Source: Candidatus Moraniibacteriota bacterium
GTDB taxonomy: Bacteria > Patescibacteriota > Minisyncoccia > Moranbacterales > UBA1568
Direction: 5' to 3'
Length of the DNA: 55,552 nt
NCBI GenBank assembly: GCA_016182385.1
Contig: JACPGV010000002.1
Location: 1-55,552, forward strand
The position numbers were made by a program, and so were the translations under genes. The notes below the pieces were generated by a model, which did no database searches, was not told where the DNA came from, and saw only the letters and a program-made list of their open reading frames with translations. Positions 17,102 through 26,449 of the stretch are shown piece after piece (the stretch's first letter is position 1; each line of letters starts with the position of its first letter).

Positions 17102-18508
17102 TTATCCGATGGCGTTTTCCATCTCGAGATTGATCAGGCGGTTGAGTTCGATGGAATACTCCAAAGGAATTTCTTTGACGATGGGGTCGATGAAGCCGTT
17201 CACGAGGAGTCCCGTGGCATCTTCTTTTTTTATGCCGCGTGAGGCGAGATAGAAAAGTTTTTCTTCGTCGATTTTTTCGGCGGTGGCCTCGTGTTCAACG
17301 CGCGCGCTCGCGTTTTTTACGTTCATTGTTGGAAACGTATCGGAGCGGGAGCGTTCGTCAAGGATGAGCGCGTCGCAAACAACAGAAGACTTCGCGTTTT
17401 TCGCGCCTTTGGCGATGTGGACGAGACCGCGATAGGAAGAGCGGCCGCCGTCTTTGGAAATGGATTTGGAGATGACGCGCGAGCAGGTATCGGGTGCGAG
17501 ATGGATCATCTTGGCACCGGTGTCTTGATGCTGGTGGCGCCCGGCGTAGGCGATAGAAAGCACTTCACCGCGTGCGCCTTTGCCCGCGAGGTAGACAGCC
17601 GGATATTTCATCGTGACACCGGACCCGATGTTGCAGTCCACCCATTCCATCACGGCGTTTTCTTCGGCCCGGGCGCGTTTGGTGACGAGGTTATAGATGT
17701 TTTTGCTCCAATTTTGAACGGTGGTGTAGCGGACGCGCGCGTTTTTTTTGACGAAGATCTCCACGACGGCGGAATGGAGTGACGAGGTGCGATAGATGGG
17801 AGCGGTGCAGCCTTCGATGTAATGCACGTAGCTTCCTTCTTCCGCCACGATGAGCGTGCGTTCGAATTGGCCGAAAGATTCGGCATTGATACGGAAGTAG
17901 GCCTGGAGAGGGAGGGTGACGTGGACGCCTTTGGGGATGTAAACGAACGAGCCGCCCGACCAGACGGCGGAATTGAGCGCGGCGAATTTGTTGTCTTGGG
18001 GCGGAATAAGCGTGCCGAAGTATTCCCGAACGATGCTCGGATATTTTTTTACCGCCGTGTCCATATCGCAAAAGATGACACCTCTTTTTTCCAATTCTTT
18101 GTGGACGCTTTCGTAGACGACCTCCGATTCGTATTGCGCGCTGACACCCGCAAGAAAATTCTTTTCTGCTTCCGGTACGCCGATCCGGTCGTACGTTTCT
18201 TTGATTTCTCGGGGAAGATCTTCCCAATTTTTTGATTGTCGGTCAGTTGCTTTGAGGTAATAGGTGATGGCATCAAAGTCGATCGTCGAAAGATTGGCAC
18301 CCCACTTCGGGAGCAGCTTTTGTTTGAAGATCTCATAGGCACGCAGACGGAAATCGCGCATCCATTTCTCTTCGCCTTTGACGCGGGAGATTTCCGTGAC
18401 GACTGCTTTACGCAAACCGACATTTGTTTTGTGAACGGATTTTTCCGGCATGGAAAAACCAAATTGATAGTCGAAGTCGATTTTCTTATGTTGCTTCTTG
18501 TTCTTCAT
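17102..18508 (-). CDS. sufB: Fe-S cluster assembly protein SufB
   Basis: SGGSFVYIPKGVHVTLPLQAYFRIN, GCTAPIYRTSSLHSAVVEI, FPTMNVKNASARVEHEATAEKIDEEKLFYL. Confidence 0.95.
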   Translation of the reverse strand: MKNKKQHKKIDFDYQFGFSMPEKSVHKTNVGLRKAVVTEISRVKGEEKWMRDFRLRAYEIFKQKLLPKWGANLSTIDFDAITYYLKATDRQSKNWEDLPREIKETYDRIGVPEAEKNFLAGVSAQYESEVVYESVHKELEKRGVIFCDMDTAVKKYPSIVREYFGTLIPPQDNKFAALNSAVWSGGSFVYIPKGVHVTLPLQAYFRINAESFGQFERTLIVAEEGSYVHYIEGCTAPIYRTSSLHSAVVEIFVKKNARVRYTTVQNWSKNIYNLVTKRARAEENAVMEWVDCNIGSGVTMKYPAVYLAGKGARGEVLSIAYAGRHQHQDTGAKMIHLAPDTCSRVISKSISKDGGRSSYRGLVHIAKGAKNAKSSVVCDALILDERSRSDTFPTMNVKNASARVEHEATAEKIDEEKLFYLASRGIKKEDATGLLVNGFIDPIVKEIPLEYSIELNRLINLEMENAIG

Positions 18509-18562
18509 GAGAAAAATAAAAATATCAAAAATGGAAAAAAATGAACGTTTGAACTTTTGATT

Positions 18563-19282
18563 TTAAATAGGGATCACATCAAAACCAAAACGTTCGATTT
18601 TTTTTGCCAGTATCACGCTCCCGGTTTTTACCAGTCGCCCTTCCTTCATGACGAGCACGTGATCCGGTTTTACGTATTGTAAGAGTTTGGCTGAGTGCGT
18701 GATAAAGACGCGGGTTGTTTTTTTTGGGAGATGTTTTTTGAGAAATTGAGTTATTTTTTTTAGAGCATCGACATCAACGCCGGTATCAACTTCATCAAAA
18801 AGAGCGAATTGTGGCGCAAGTAATACGGCCTGGAGCGCTTCCATTTTTTTCTTTTCACCGCCTGAAAAACCGTCATTGAGCGAGCGCCGAAGAAGCTCTT
18901 CTTTGATATCGAGCTCTTTGGCATATTCTTGTATTTTTTTGTGGAGCGTTACCGGATCAATTTTTTTTTCAAGCGCCAGTCGCAGAAGATCAAAAATGGT
19001 TACACCGGGAAGCGCTAGCGGTGTTTGAAAGGAAAGAAAAAGACCGAGCGTCGCACGTTTGTTCGGAGAGAGTGATTGTATGTTTTTTCTCTGAAAAGTG
19101 ATTTTTGCGTTACGAGAAAGTAAAAAATTCGGATGACCAAGGAGGGTAGATGCCAGTGTCGATTTGCCGGAACCGTTGGGGCCGAGAATGGCATATGTTT
19201 TTCCCGGTTTGAAATCGAAAGAAATATCCTGGAGAATTTTTTTTCTTTCGATGGAAACAGAGAGGTTTTTGATGGAGAGCAT
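18563..19282 (-). CDS. sufC: Fe-S cluster assembly ATPase SufC
   Basis: GPNGSGKSTL, LNDGFSGGEKKKMEALQAVLLAPQFALFDEVDTGVDVDAL. Confidence 0.93.
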   Translation of the reverse strand: MLSIKNLSVSIERKKILQDISFDFKPGKTYAILGPNGSGKSTLASTLLGHPNFLLSRNAKITFQRKNIQSLSPNKRATLGLFLSFQTPLALPGVTIFDLLRLALEKKIDPVTLHKKIQEYAKELDIKEELLRRSLNDGFSGGEKKKMEALQAVLLAPQFALFDEVDTGVDVDALKKITQFLKKHLPKKTTRVFITHSAKLLQYVKPDHVLVMKEGRLVKTGSVILAKKIERFGFDVIPI

Positions 19283-19288
19283 AGGGGG

Positions 19289-19681
19289 TTATATCAATGA
19301 AGCAAGTGTAATTTTTGAAAGTGAGCGTTCAATTTCATTTTCAAATTTTCGTAGTACTTCGTTTGTTTGGCAATGACTGACGTTGAGACAGGGGAGTTCT
19401 CCCCGAGTGAAAAGTGAAAATGTTCGCAGTGGTCCGTCGAGTTCGCGAATAACATCCCACGCGGAGATTTTTTGTGCCGGACGAGCAAGCAAATATCCCC
19501 CCTCAACGCCTTTTTTGGCTTCAACGATACCGGCCTTTCTGAGTTTTTGAAATATTTTTTCAAGATAATCTTCCGGCAGATGTTCCTTTTTTGCGATGGC
19601 GTGGATAGAAAGTGATGTTTTGGCTTGCGCAAGGGTTAAAATTGCACGCAATCCATAATATGTTTTTTTTGAGAGTTTCAT
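19289..19681 (-). CDS. Rrf2/IscR-family transcriptional regulator
   Basis: KLSKKTYYGLRAILTLA, HLPEDYLEKIFQKLRKAGIVEAKKGVEGGYLLAR, CLNVSHC; heads suf operon. Confidence 0.9.
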   Translation of the reverse strand: MKLSKKTYYGLRAILTLAQAKTSLSIHAIAKKEHLPEDYLEKIFQKLRKAGIVEAKKGVEGGYLLARPAQKISAWDVIRELDGPLRTFSLFTRGELPCLNVSHCQTNEVLRKFENEIERSLSKITLASLI

Positions 19682-19829
19682 ATAATTCGGACTAAAATTG
19701 TCTGCTTTTAAGACTAACAGGAAGAAAAATGATTGTCAATAAAAACAATTTCTAGACAAAAAAGATATTTGATGATAATGAAGAAGAGTGTAAACGCGAG
19801 TTCCTTGAATCTTTTTTGGAGGAAAAAAA

Positions 19830-20339
19830 ATGAACGATCCTATAATGATGTTTCCCTCTTACGGGGAACCGATTGTTATGAAAAGACTGAGTGTTGACTC
19901 CGTTCGGGGAACTTTTCCCGTCCAGCCCTTCCTCGGCATCAAGCCCGCAGAAGGAGTGTATCCGCCACCGGAAATTGGTCCTGGATTCATATGGCGACAC
20001 GAAGAAAAACCAAGAGTTGTCTTTGTCTCTTTTGTTGTTTCTCCTCATCGGAGACAGCCAGAGTTTTCCGTTGAGCATTTATTGCGCGCGGTGCGCGCGG
20101 TGTATAGCGTAGAAACAATCGACATCTTCCACCCAATGGAGAACACACTGTGTTTTTGTTGGGGAGTAGCCAAGAAACATCTTGCGCCGGAGTGGGAGCG
20201 TACCCTGCAAGAAAAGCTGGGAAGAGAAGTGTTTCAGCAGTTGCGGGAAGAAGTCTTTCATCGGTATCAACCGGATGAAGAAGAGCGTGTTCGCCTTACG
20301 CAAGCCTTGATAGCACATCGAATTCCTTTCACGCAGTAG
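19830..20339 (+). CDS. Hypothetical protein, 169 aa
   Basis: GGAGG RBS upstream; no recognised family. Confidence 0.6.
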   Translation: MNDPIMMFPSYGEPIVMKRLSVDSVRGTFPVQPFLGIKPAEGVYPPPEIGPGFIWRHEEKPRVVFVSFVVSPHRRQPEFSVEHLLRAVRAVYSVETIDIFHPMENTLCFCWGVAKKHLAPEWERTLQEKLGREVFQQLREEVFHRYQPDEEERVRLTQALIAHRIPFTQ

Positions 20340-20441
20340 GCGTACATGATAAAAAACGTAAAGAAAAAAAGCATAATCCCGTCCGTAACAATGGTCGGGG
20401 TTTATTTTTGGTAAAAAATAGAGTACACTGATCGGACGTTT

Positions 20442-21692
20442 ATGATACGACCAGAAACAATTGAAATTATGTCTCCGGCTGGGAGTTTTGAGAGTTTGGC
20501 AGCGGCCATAAAAGGTGGTTGTCACAGTGTTTATTTTGGCGTGACACAGCTTAATATGCGGGCGCGAGCGGCGGCTAATTTGACGCTTGCCGATTTACCC
20601 GAGTTTATGCGTCTCTGTCGGGAAAAAAACGTGAAAGCATATCTTGCTCTCAATACTCTTTTGTATGATCATGATGTGACGGTGATGCGTTCGCTCGTTG
20701 ATGCCGCGTGTGCGCAGGGAGTGCACGCTGTTATTGCTTTTGATTTTGCAACGATACAGTATTGTAATGAAGTGGGCATGCCCGTACATGTTTCTGTGCA
20801 GTTTTCCGTTTCTAATTATGAGTCTCTGGCTTTTTTTGCGACGATGACCAACCGTGTTGTTTTGGCACGAGAATTGACTATTGAACAAATTCGGGCAATA
20901 CATGAGCGTATTGAAAAAGAACAATTGATAGGGAAAGAAGGGCGTTTGATGGAAATTGAAGCATTTGTCCACGGAGCCCTTTGTGTCGCGCAATCAGGCA
21001 GATGTTTTATGAGCCTGTATACTGATAATGCATCGGCTAATCGTGGTGCGTGTTTGCAGAATTGTCGTAAGCAGTACCTCGTGACTGACGTGGAGACAGG
21101 GAAGGAATTGGTCGTTGATAATCAATACGTGATGAGCGCGGCCGATATTTGCACGATAGATTTTTTGCCCGAGCTTATAGCTTCCGGCATAGGCGTATGG
21201 AAGATTGAGGGTCGAGGACGCTCGCCGGAATATGTGTACACCGTGACGAAAACGTATCGAGAGGCGCTCCAAGATATTATTCGTGGAGAGTATACAAAAG
21301 AAAAGGTGAAGAAATATCTTGAGTGTTTGCGTACGGTATATCATCGCGGGTTATCTCATGGGAATTATTATCTTGGTCGTGAGTTGGAGGCATATAGTCA
21401 TACGTATGGTTCTCAAGCGGAGAAAGAAAAAAAATTTGTTGGTACGGTAAAAAAATATTTTTCTCGAGCAGGTGTCGCGGAGATGATGATGGAAGCCGGA
21501 GAAATTGCTCTTCATGATGAAATACGAATTATGGGGATTACGACCGGCGTTTATGAGGGGAAAATAGAATCTTTGCGAAATGGTGGCGCTGTGTCGGTAC
21601 AAAAAGCGATAAAGGGTGAGACGATAACTTTTCCGGTGACTGAGCGAGTGAGAGTGAATGATAAAGTGTATATTTGGAAGGATCGGAAATAA
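20442..21692 (+). CDS. U32-family peptidase-like protein (TrhP/YegQ-like tRNA hydroxylation family)
   Basis: MSPAGSFESLAAAIKGGCHSVYFG, FVHGALCVAQSGRCFMS, NRGACLQNCRKQY, WKIEGRGRSPEYVYTV. Confidence 0.9.
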   Translation: MIRPETIEIMSPAGSFESLAAAIKGGCHSVYFGVTQLNMRARAAANLTLADLPEFMRLCREKNVKAYLALNTLLYDHDVTVMRSLVDAACAQGVHAVIAFDFATIQYCNEVGMPVHVSVQFSVSNYESLAFFATMTNRVVLARELTIEQIRAIHERIEKEQLIGKEGRLMEIEAFVHGALCVAQSGRCFMSLYTDNASANRGACLQNCRKQYLVTDVETGKELVVDNQYVMSAADICTIDFLPELIASGIGVWKIEGRGRSPEYVYTVTKTYREALQDIIRGEYTKEKVKKYLECLRTVYHRGLSHGNYYLGRELEAYSHTYGSQAEKEKKFVGTVKKYFSRAGVAEMMMEAGEIALHDEIRIMGITTGVYEGKIESLRNGGAVSVQKAIKGETITFPVTERVRVNDKVYIWKDRK

Positions 21693-21707
21693 TGTTTATC
21701 GGAGTAT

Positions 21708-21941
21708 ATGGGCGTAAAAAAAATCACGATTTGTCATAAGCGGAATGACTGTATTGGTTGCGGTTCGTGTGTTTTGCTTTCCCCGCATTGTTTCGTTATG
21801 AATCGTGACGATGGCAAGGCGGATTTGGTAGATGGCGTTTGGAAGGGGAAGGAGTTTGTGGTGGCAAAAGCGGATGAGGAACGTTTCCTTGAAAGTAAGC
21901 ACGCGGCAGATGCTTGCCCTATGGGAATTATTCGTGTATGA
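21708..21941 (+). CDS. Ferredoxin, single [4Fe-4S]
   Basis: RNDCIGCGSCVLLSPHCF ... DACPMGIIRV. Confidence 0.9.
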   Translation: MGVKKITICHKRNDCIGCGSCVLLSPHCFVMNRDDGKADLVDGVWKGKEFVVAKADEERFLESKHAADACPMGIIRV

Positions 21942-22927
21942 AGTCATATCTTGGATTTTGGGAACAATTACAGAAACCGTTTTTTGTCTTGGCCCCGATG
22001 GCGAATGTCACGGACGTCGTGTTTCGTCGCATGATCGCGAAATATGGTCGACCGGACGTGATGTGGACGGAATTCGTTTCAGCGGACGGACTGTGTCATC
22101 CGAAAGGGCGACAGGCGCTTTTGCGCGATCTTGAATACGTCGAGTGTGAACGACCAATTGTCACACAACTTTTTACCGCGCATCCGGAAAAAATGTATGA
22201 AGCGGCAAAGTTTGTCGCGAGTCTTGGTTTTGATGGCATAGACATCAATATGGGATGTCCGGACAAGAATGTGATGAAGCAGGGCGCCGGGGCGAGCCTC
22301 ATGAAAGATCCGGCACTCGCGCAAGCGGTCATCCTCGCGGCGATGGAAGGAGTGGAGGCTTCCGGAAAGCGTATTCCCGTGTCTGTGAAAACGCGTCTCG
22401 GTTTCAATGAGGATACTTTGGATGAATGGTTACCGAAATTATTGGAAACAAAGCCGGCGGTGATTACGGTACATTGTCGGACGAAAAAAGAAATGTCCAA
22501 AGTACCAGCCAAATGGGAGCGCGTGAAGCGGGCGGTAGAAATCGCGCGCGGATCAGGCACGCTCATCGTCGGCAATGGCGATGTACGCGATTGTGCCGAC
22601 GCGGAAGAGAAAGCGCGTGAGACCGGCTGCGACGGAGTGATGCTTGGGCGGGCAGTATTCGGCAATCCGTGGCTGTTTGATCGAAAGAAACAGGATGTGA
22701 CGGTGCGGGAAAAATTGGAAGTGGCGATCGAACATACAAAGCTTTTTGAAGAAACGTGGCGTGATACAAAAAGTTTTGATTTAATGAAAAAACATTATCA
22801 GGCGTACATCAATCATTTTCCTTTGGCCAAAGAATTGCGAGTGGAATTGATGATTTGTCAGAACGCCGAAGATGTAAAAAAGAGTATTGAGAAATTTTTG
22901 AAAACGCACGGTGACATCGCCGCGTAA
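21938..22927 (+). CDS. tRNA-dihydrouridine synthase (Dus family)
   Basis: LAPMANVTDVVFRRMIAKYGRPDVMWTEF, INMGCPDKNVMKQGAGASLM, GNGDVRDCADAEEK, GCDGVMLGRAVFGNPWLF; likely start 21938. Confidence 0.93.
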   Translation: MKSYLGFWEQLQKPFFVLAPMANVTDVVFRRMIAKYGRPDVMWTEFVSADGLCHPKGRQALLRDLEYVECERPIVTQLFTAHPEKMYEAAKFVASLGFDGIDINMGCPDKNVMKQGAGASLMKDPALAQAVILAAMEGVEASGKRIPVSVKTRLGFNEDTLDEWLPKLLETKPAVITVHCRTKKEMSKVPAKWERVKRAVEIARGSGTLIVGNGDVRDCADAEEKARETGCDGVMLGRAVFGNPWLFDRKKQDVTVREKLEVAIEHTKLFEETWRDTKSFDLMKKHYQAYINHFPLAKELRVELMICQNAEDVKKSIEKFLKTHGDIAA

Positions 22928-22935
22928 ACTCTCGT

Positions 22936-24156
22936 ATGAACACTGCAGTACTGGTATCCGGTGGGGTGGATAGTTCGGTAGCGCTCAGGCTTTTGCAAGA
23001 AGAAGGGCAGACGCTTTCTGCTTTCTATCTCAAAATTTGGCTGGAAGACGAGTTGTCTTTTCTCGGGGAGTGCCCATGGGAAGATGATTTGTCATATGTG
23101 CGAGCAGTGTGCGAAGAGGCGGGTGTACCGCTTACCGTGGTACCGTTTCAAAAGGAGTATTGGGAACGCGTGGTATCGTATGTGATTGGTGAGGTGAAAG
23201 CGGGTCGCACGCCCAATCCGGATATGCTTTGTAATGCGCGGATCAAATTCGGCGCGTTTTATAACGCGTTCGGGCGTGATTTTGACAAGGTGGCGACGGG
23301 GCATTACGCGCAGGTGGAGGCAGATGAGATTCCTTCGCAAGATATTTTTTTCTCGTCTTCAAAACTCATCGGCGCTTCCGATGACCGAAAAAATTCCCTC
23401 ACTCGACGGCAACCAATGGAATTTTTTCGAACTGCAAGCGCCGCTTCAGACACGTTGAAGATAGCGAAAAAAACACTTGCGAAACAATCTCAAAAAAACA
23501 TATTTCGATTGAAAATGTCCCCTGATTTGGTGAAGGATCAGACCTATTTTCTCTCGCAGCTTTCGCAGGAACAGGTGTCGAAAGCGCTGTTTCCGATTGG
23601 TGGATTCGAGAAAAGAGAGGTGCGGCGATTAGCAGAAAAATTCGAATTGCCCAATGCTAAGCGCAAAGACAGCCAAGGCATCTGTTTTCTTGGCAAGATT
23701 CCGTTTGATAAATTCCTCGAATACCATCTCGGCAAGCGGCCGGGCAAGCTGATCGAATATGAGACCAGTAAGATCTTGGGTGAGCACGATGGCTTTTGGT
23801 ATTTTACGGTGGGGCAACGCCGCGGTATAAGACTCTCCGGCGGCCCGTGGTACGTGGTGGCAAAGAATTCTGAGACGAACGAAGTGTTTATTTCGCACGG
23901 TGAGCATCACGAGCTCATCGCGCGCGATACGTTTATGGTCGGTGGACTGAATTGGATTTCCGGTATGACGCCGGAGAAACAAGAGTGTATGGTCAAGGTG
24001 CGCCACGGCGCCAAAATATATCCGGCGAGCATCAAGTATATCGGGAACGACAAGTTGAAAGTGACGCTCAAAGAAAAAGATTCAGGAATTGCCGCGGGTC
24101 AGTTCGCCGTATTTTACGATGGAAAATACTGTCTTGGTGGCGGTGTGATTTTGTAA
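22936..24156 (+). CDS. mnmA: tRNA-specific 2-thiouridylase
   Basis: VLVSGGVDSSVALRLL, TPNPDMLCNARIKFG, DQTYFLSQLSQEQ, KDSQGICFLGKIPF; Ser-rich insertion after VATGHYAQVE. Confidence 0.93.
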   Translation: MNTAVLVSGGVDSSVALRLLQEEGQTLSAFYLKIWLEDELSFLGECPWEDDLSYVRAVCEEAGVPLTVVPFQKEYWERVVSYVIGEVKAGRTPNPDMLCNARIKFGAFYNAFGRDFDKVATGHYAQVEADEIPSQDIFFSSSKLIGASDDRKNSLTRRQPMEFFRTASAASDTLKIAKKTLAKQSQKNIFRLKMSPDLVKDQTYFLSQLSQEQVSKALFPIGGFEKREVRRLAEKFELPNAKRKDSQGICFLGKIPFDKFLEYHLGKRPGKLIEYETSKILGEHDGFWYFTVGQRRGIRLSGGPWYVVAKNSETNEVFISHGEHHELIARDTFMVGGLNWISGMTPEKQECMVKVRHGAKIYPASIKYIGNDKLKVTLKEKDSGIAAGQFAVFYDGKYCLGGGVIL

Positions 24157-24157
24157 G

Positions 24158-24294
24158 AAAAAAACCACCAGAACTGCGTCAAGATGATACAAGTCCGCGT
24201 TGCAGGACTTCCTTGACTCTGGTGGTGGCCGTTAGACCATGACGCCTGTAATGCTTTATCAGGTGGTGGGAACTTGGCCCATTCCCACAGGTCT
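24158..24294 (-). ncRNA. Unidentified structured small RNA (~137 nt)
   Basis: Minus-strand promoter TTGACA-17-TATTCT (24329-24301), three-way-junction-like domain (AGACC/GGTCT, GTGGGAA/TTCCCAC, CCTG/CAGG) plus long terminal hairpin ACCACCAGA...TCTGGTGGT followed by TTTTTTT. Confidence 0.75.
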
Positions 24295-24300
24295 AAAAAA

Positions 24301-24329
24301 AGAATAATATAGTGAACTTTGTATGTCAA
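24301..24329 (-). promoter_or_regulatory. Promoter of minus-strand ncRNA; -35 overlaps mutY start codon
   Basis: Reverse complement reads TTGACA-TACAAAGTTCACTATAT-TATTCT. Confidence 0.8.
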
Positions 24330-25309
24330 TTGCGAAAGAAAAAATCGTATGGTTCGAGAAAAGGATAGCTGATTTTTTCAAAAAAGGCGGACGGGAGCAT
24401 CTGCCTTGGAGAAAAAAGAGAGTCTTGGCCTATGAGGTGTGGGTGAGCGAGATTATGCTCCAGCAGACCCAAGCGTCACGCGTCATTTTGTATTATGAGC
24501 GATTTTTGAAAAAGTTTCCGACTATCGAAGCACTCTCAAAAGCGAGTTGGGAAGAGTTTCTTTTGTACTACGCGGGACTCGGCTACTATGCGCGTGGGCA
24601 CAATATGCTTGAAACCGCGAAAACGGTAATGAAAGAATATGGGGGAATTTTTCCCCGCGATCGGAAATTACTTGAGAAATTGCCCGGGATTGGTCCTTAC
24701 ACGGCGGCAGCCATTTTGAGTTTTGCCTATGATGGCGATTATTTGGCATGGGATACGAACCTCAGGCGCGTTATGGGTAGATTTTTCTTTGGCGGAAAAC
24801 ATCTTGTTTCTGATGAAACATTTTGGGAGAACAAATACGCGATGCCAAAAAAGGAAATGAACGCCGCGCTGATGGATTTTGGAAGTTCTCTGTGTGTCGC
24901 GCGTCCGAAATGTGAGGCGTGTTCGCTCAAAACGCGGTGTGTGTATTATCGGGAAAAAGGAAAACGGGAAAAAATGACGCAGAAACGGAAGAAATGGACA
25001 TTGTCCGGTAATCCAAAGGATATGCGGGCCATCGTCTATCTTCACGAGTGTCACAAGAAGTATTTCTCTTCCGTAAGGGAATCGTACAAACCGTTTTTTC
25101 TTCCGGTCGGGTACGCCACACGTGCCGGTATCAAGGAATATTTCAAGAAAACATATGGGCTCGACGTCTCTGTCCGTCCGCCACATAAGAGAATTTTGGT
25201 GAATAAAAAGTCAGCGATTTTGATTCGTGCCCAGATTCTTTTAGGACGGCCCTGTTTCAGAGTGTTCCCCCGCGAGGCTATTAGCAAAAAAATTTTGGAA
25301 ATGTTATAA
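24323..25309 (+). CDS. mutY: A/G-specific adenine glycosylase MutY
   Basis: HLPWRKKRVLAYEVWVSEIMLQQTQASRV, LPGIGPYTAAAILSFAYD, CEACSLKTRC (4Fe-4S). Confidence 0.93.
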   Translation: MSIAKEKIVWFEKRIADFFKKGGREHLPWRKKRVLAYEVWVSEIMLQQTQASRVILYYERFLKKFPTIEALSKASWEEFLLYYAGLGYYARGHNMLETAKTVMKEYGGIFPRDRKLLEKLPGIGPYTAAAILSFAYDGDYLAWDTNLRRVMGRFFFGGKHLVSDETFWENKYAMPKKEMNAALMDFGSSLCVARPKCEACSLKTRCVYYREKGKREKMTQKRKKWTLSGNPKDMRAIVYLHECHKKYFSSVRESYKPFFLPVGYATRAGIKEYFKKTYGLDVSVRPPHKRILVNKKSAILIRAQILLGRPCFRVFPREAISKKILEML

Positions 25310-25321
25310 TAAGGGAAAAGT

Positions 25322-26380
25322 ATGGAACTTCGCGCATTTAATGTTTATTTCTTTTTCTTTTTATTTTTTGCCGTGGGGACGGTTGTTTTTTTCATTTTCC
25401 AGCCATTTTTGACCGCTATTATCGCCGCCGCTATTTTGACGGCTTTGTTTAAGGGGCCGTATCATTATTTTGAACGTTTTACGCGCGGACACCGTGGGTG
25501 GAGCGCTTTTCTTACCTGTCTTTTGGTTATCCTTATTATCGTAACCCCGATATTTTTTGTTTTGAGCTTGGCGATCAGCGAGGCAAATACCCTGTATCAC
25601 GCTCTTGGAGAGGAATCGTCTCTTGAGCGAGTCGTCGGGCAGGTAGTGGGAGCTTTACAGTCTCTGCCATATCTTAATATTTTTTTTGATACCGAAACCT
25701 TTCATCAAGAGCGTATTTTGGAGGATATCAAAAATTTTGGTCAAAACGCTCTTGGTCTCATTCAGGCGGCGTATCAGGGGGTTACGCATTTTGTTTTCTG
25801 GGTGTTTGTGATGTTTTTTACCTTGTTTTATTTTCTTATTGATGGGAAGAAAACATTAAGATTTCTTATGCAGCTTTCTCCGCTTCGTAATGAGCACGAC
25901 GCGCTTCTTATCAAAAAATTTATCTCTATCAGTCGGGCGGCGCTGAAAGGAACTATTGTTGTTGGTATGGTGCAAGGTTTTCTGGGAGGTATCGCTTTCT
26001 GGATCGCCGGTATTCCATCCCCGGCCATTTGGGGTTTGGTCATGGTGCTTTTTTCCATCATACCAATGGTCGGTTCGGCCATTGTATGGGTACCGGCGGG
26101 AATTATTATGCTCCTTCTTGGTTACGTGTGGCAGGGAGTTTTTGTTCTTGTTGTCGGTGCCGGAGTTATTTCCGTCATTGATAATATTTTGCGCCCAAAA
26201 TTAGTCGGGAAAGACACACAAATGCATCCGCTTATGATTTTCTTCGCCACTCTTGGAGGAATTTCTTTGTTTGGTTTACCGGGATTTGTCATCGGACCAA
26301 TCATCGTTTCTCTTTTTATGGCTCTCGGCGAAATTTACAGTATTGAATTTAAAGAGCAACTAAAAGAGTACAATCAATAG
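25322..26380 (+). CDS. AI-2E family transporter (TqsA/PerM-like permease)
   Basis: Multi-TM; VPAGIIMLLLGYVWQGVFVLVVGAGVISVIDNILRPKLVG, MHPLMIFFATLGGISLFGLPGFVIGPI. Confidence 0.9.
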   Translation: MELRAFNVYFFFFLFFAVGTVVFFIFQPFLTAIIAAAILTALFKGPYHYFERFTRGHRGWSAFLTCLLVILIIVTPIFFVLSLAISEANTLYHALGEESSLERVVGQVVGALQSLPYLNIFFDTETFHQERILEDIKNFGQNALGLIQAAYQGVTHFVFWVFVMFFTLFYFLIDGKKTLRFLMQLSPLRNEHDALLIKKFISISRAALKGTIVVGMVQGFLGGIAFWIAGIPSPAIWGLVMVLFSIIPMVGSAIVWVPAGIIMLLLGYVWQGVFVLVVGAGVISVIDNILRPKLVGKDTQMHPLMIFFATLGGISLFGLPGFVIGPIIVSLFMALGEIYSIEFKEQLKEYNQ

Positions 26381-26449
26381 ATTTTTTATTTGGCAGAAGA
26401 TTTTTGGAAAAGACGGGGAAGGTGAAACGAAGGCGAGAAATTCAAAAAT

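Noticed and set aside
24169-24247. Possible tRNA on the minus strand (GGCGTCATGGTCTAACGG...TGACGCA)
   Set aside because: Acceptor-like complementarity exists but no T-arm (GTTCRANYC) or valid anticodon stem; the region folds better as a hairpin of the ncRNA.
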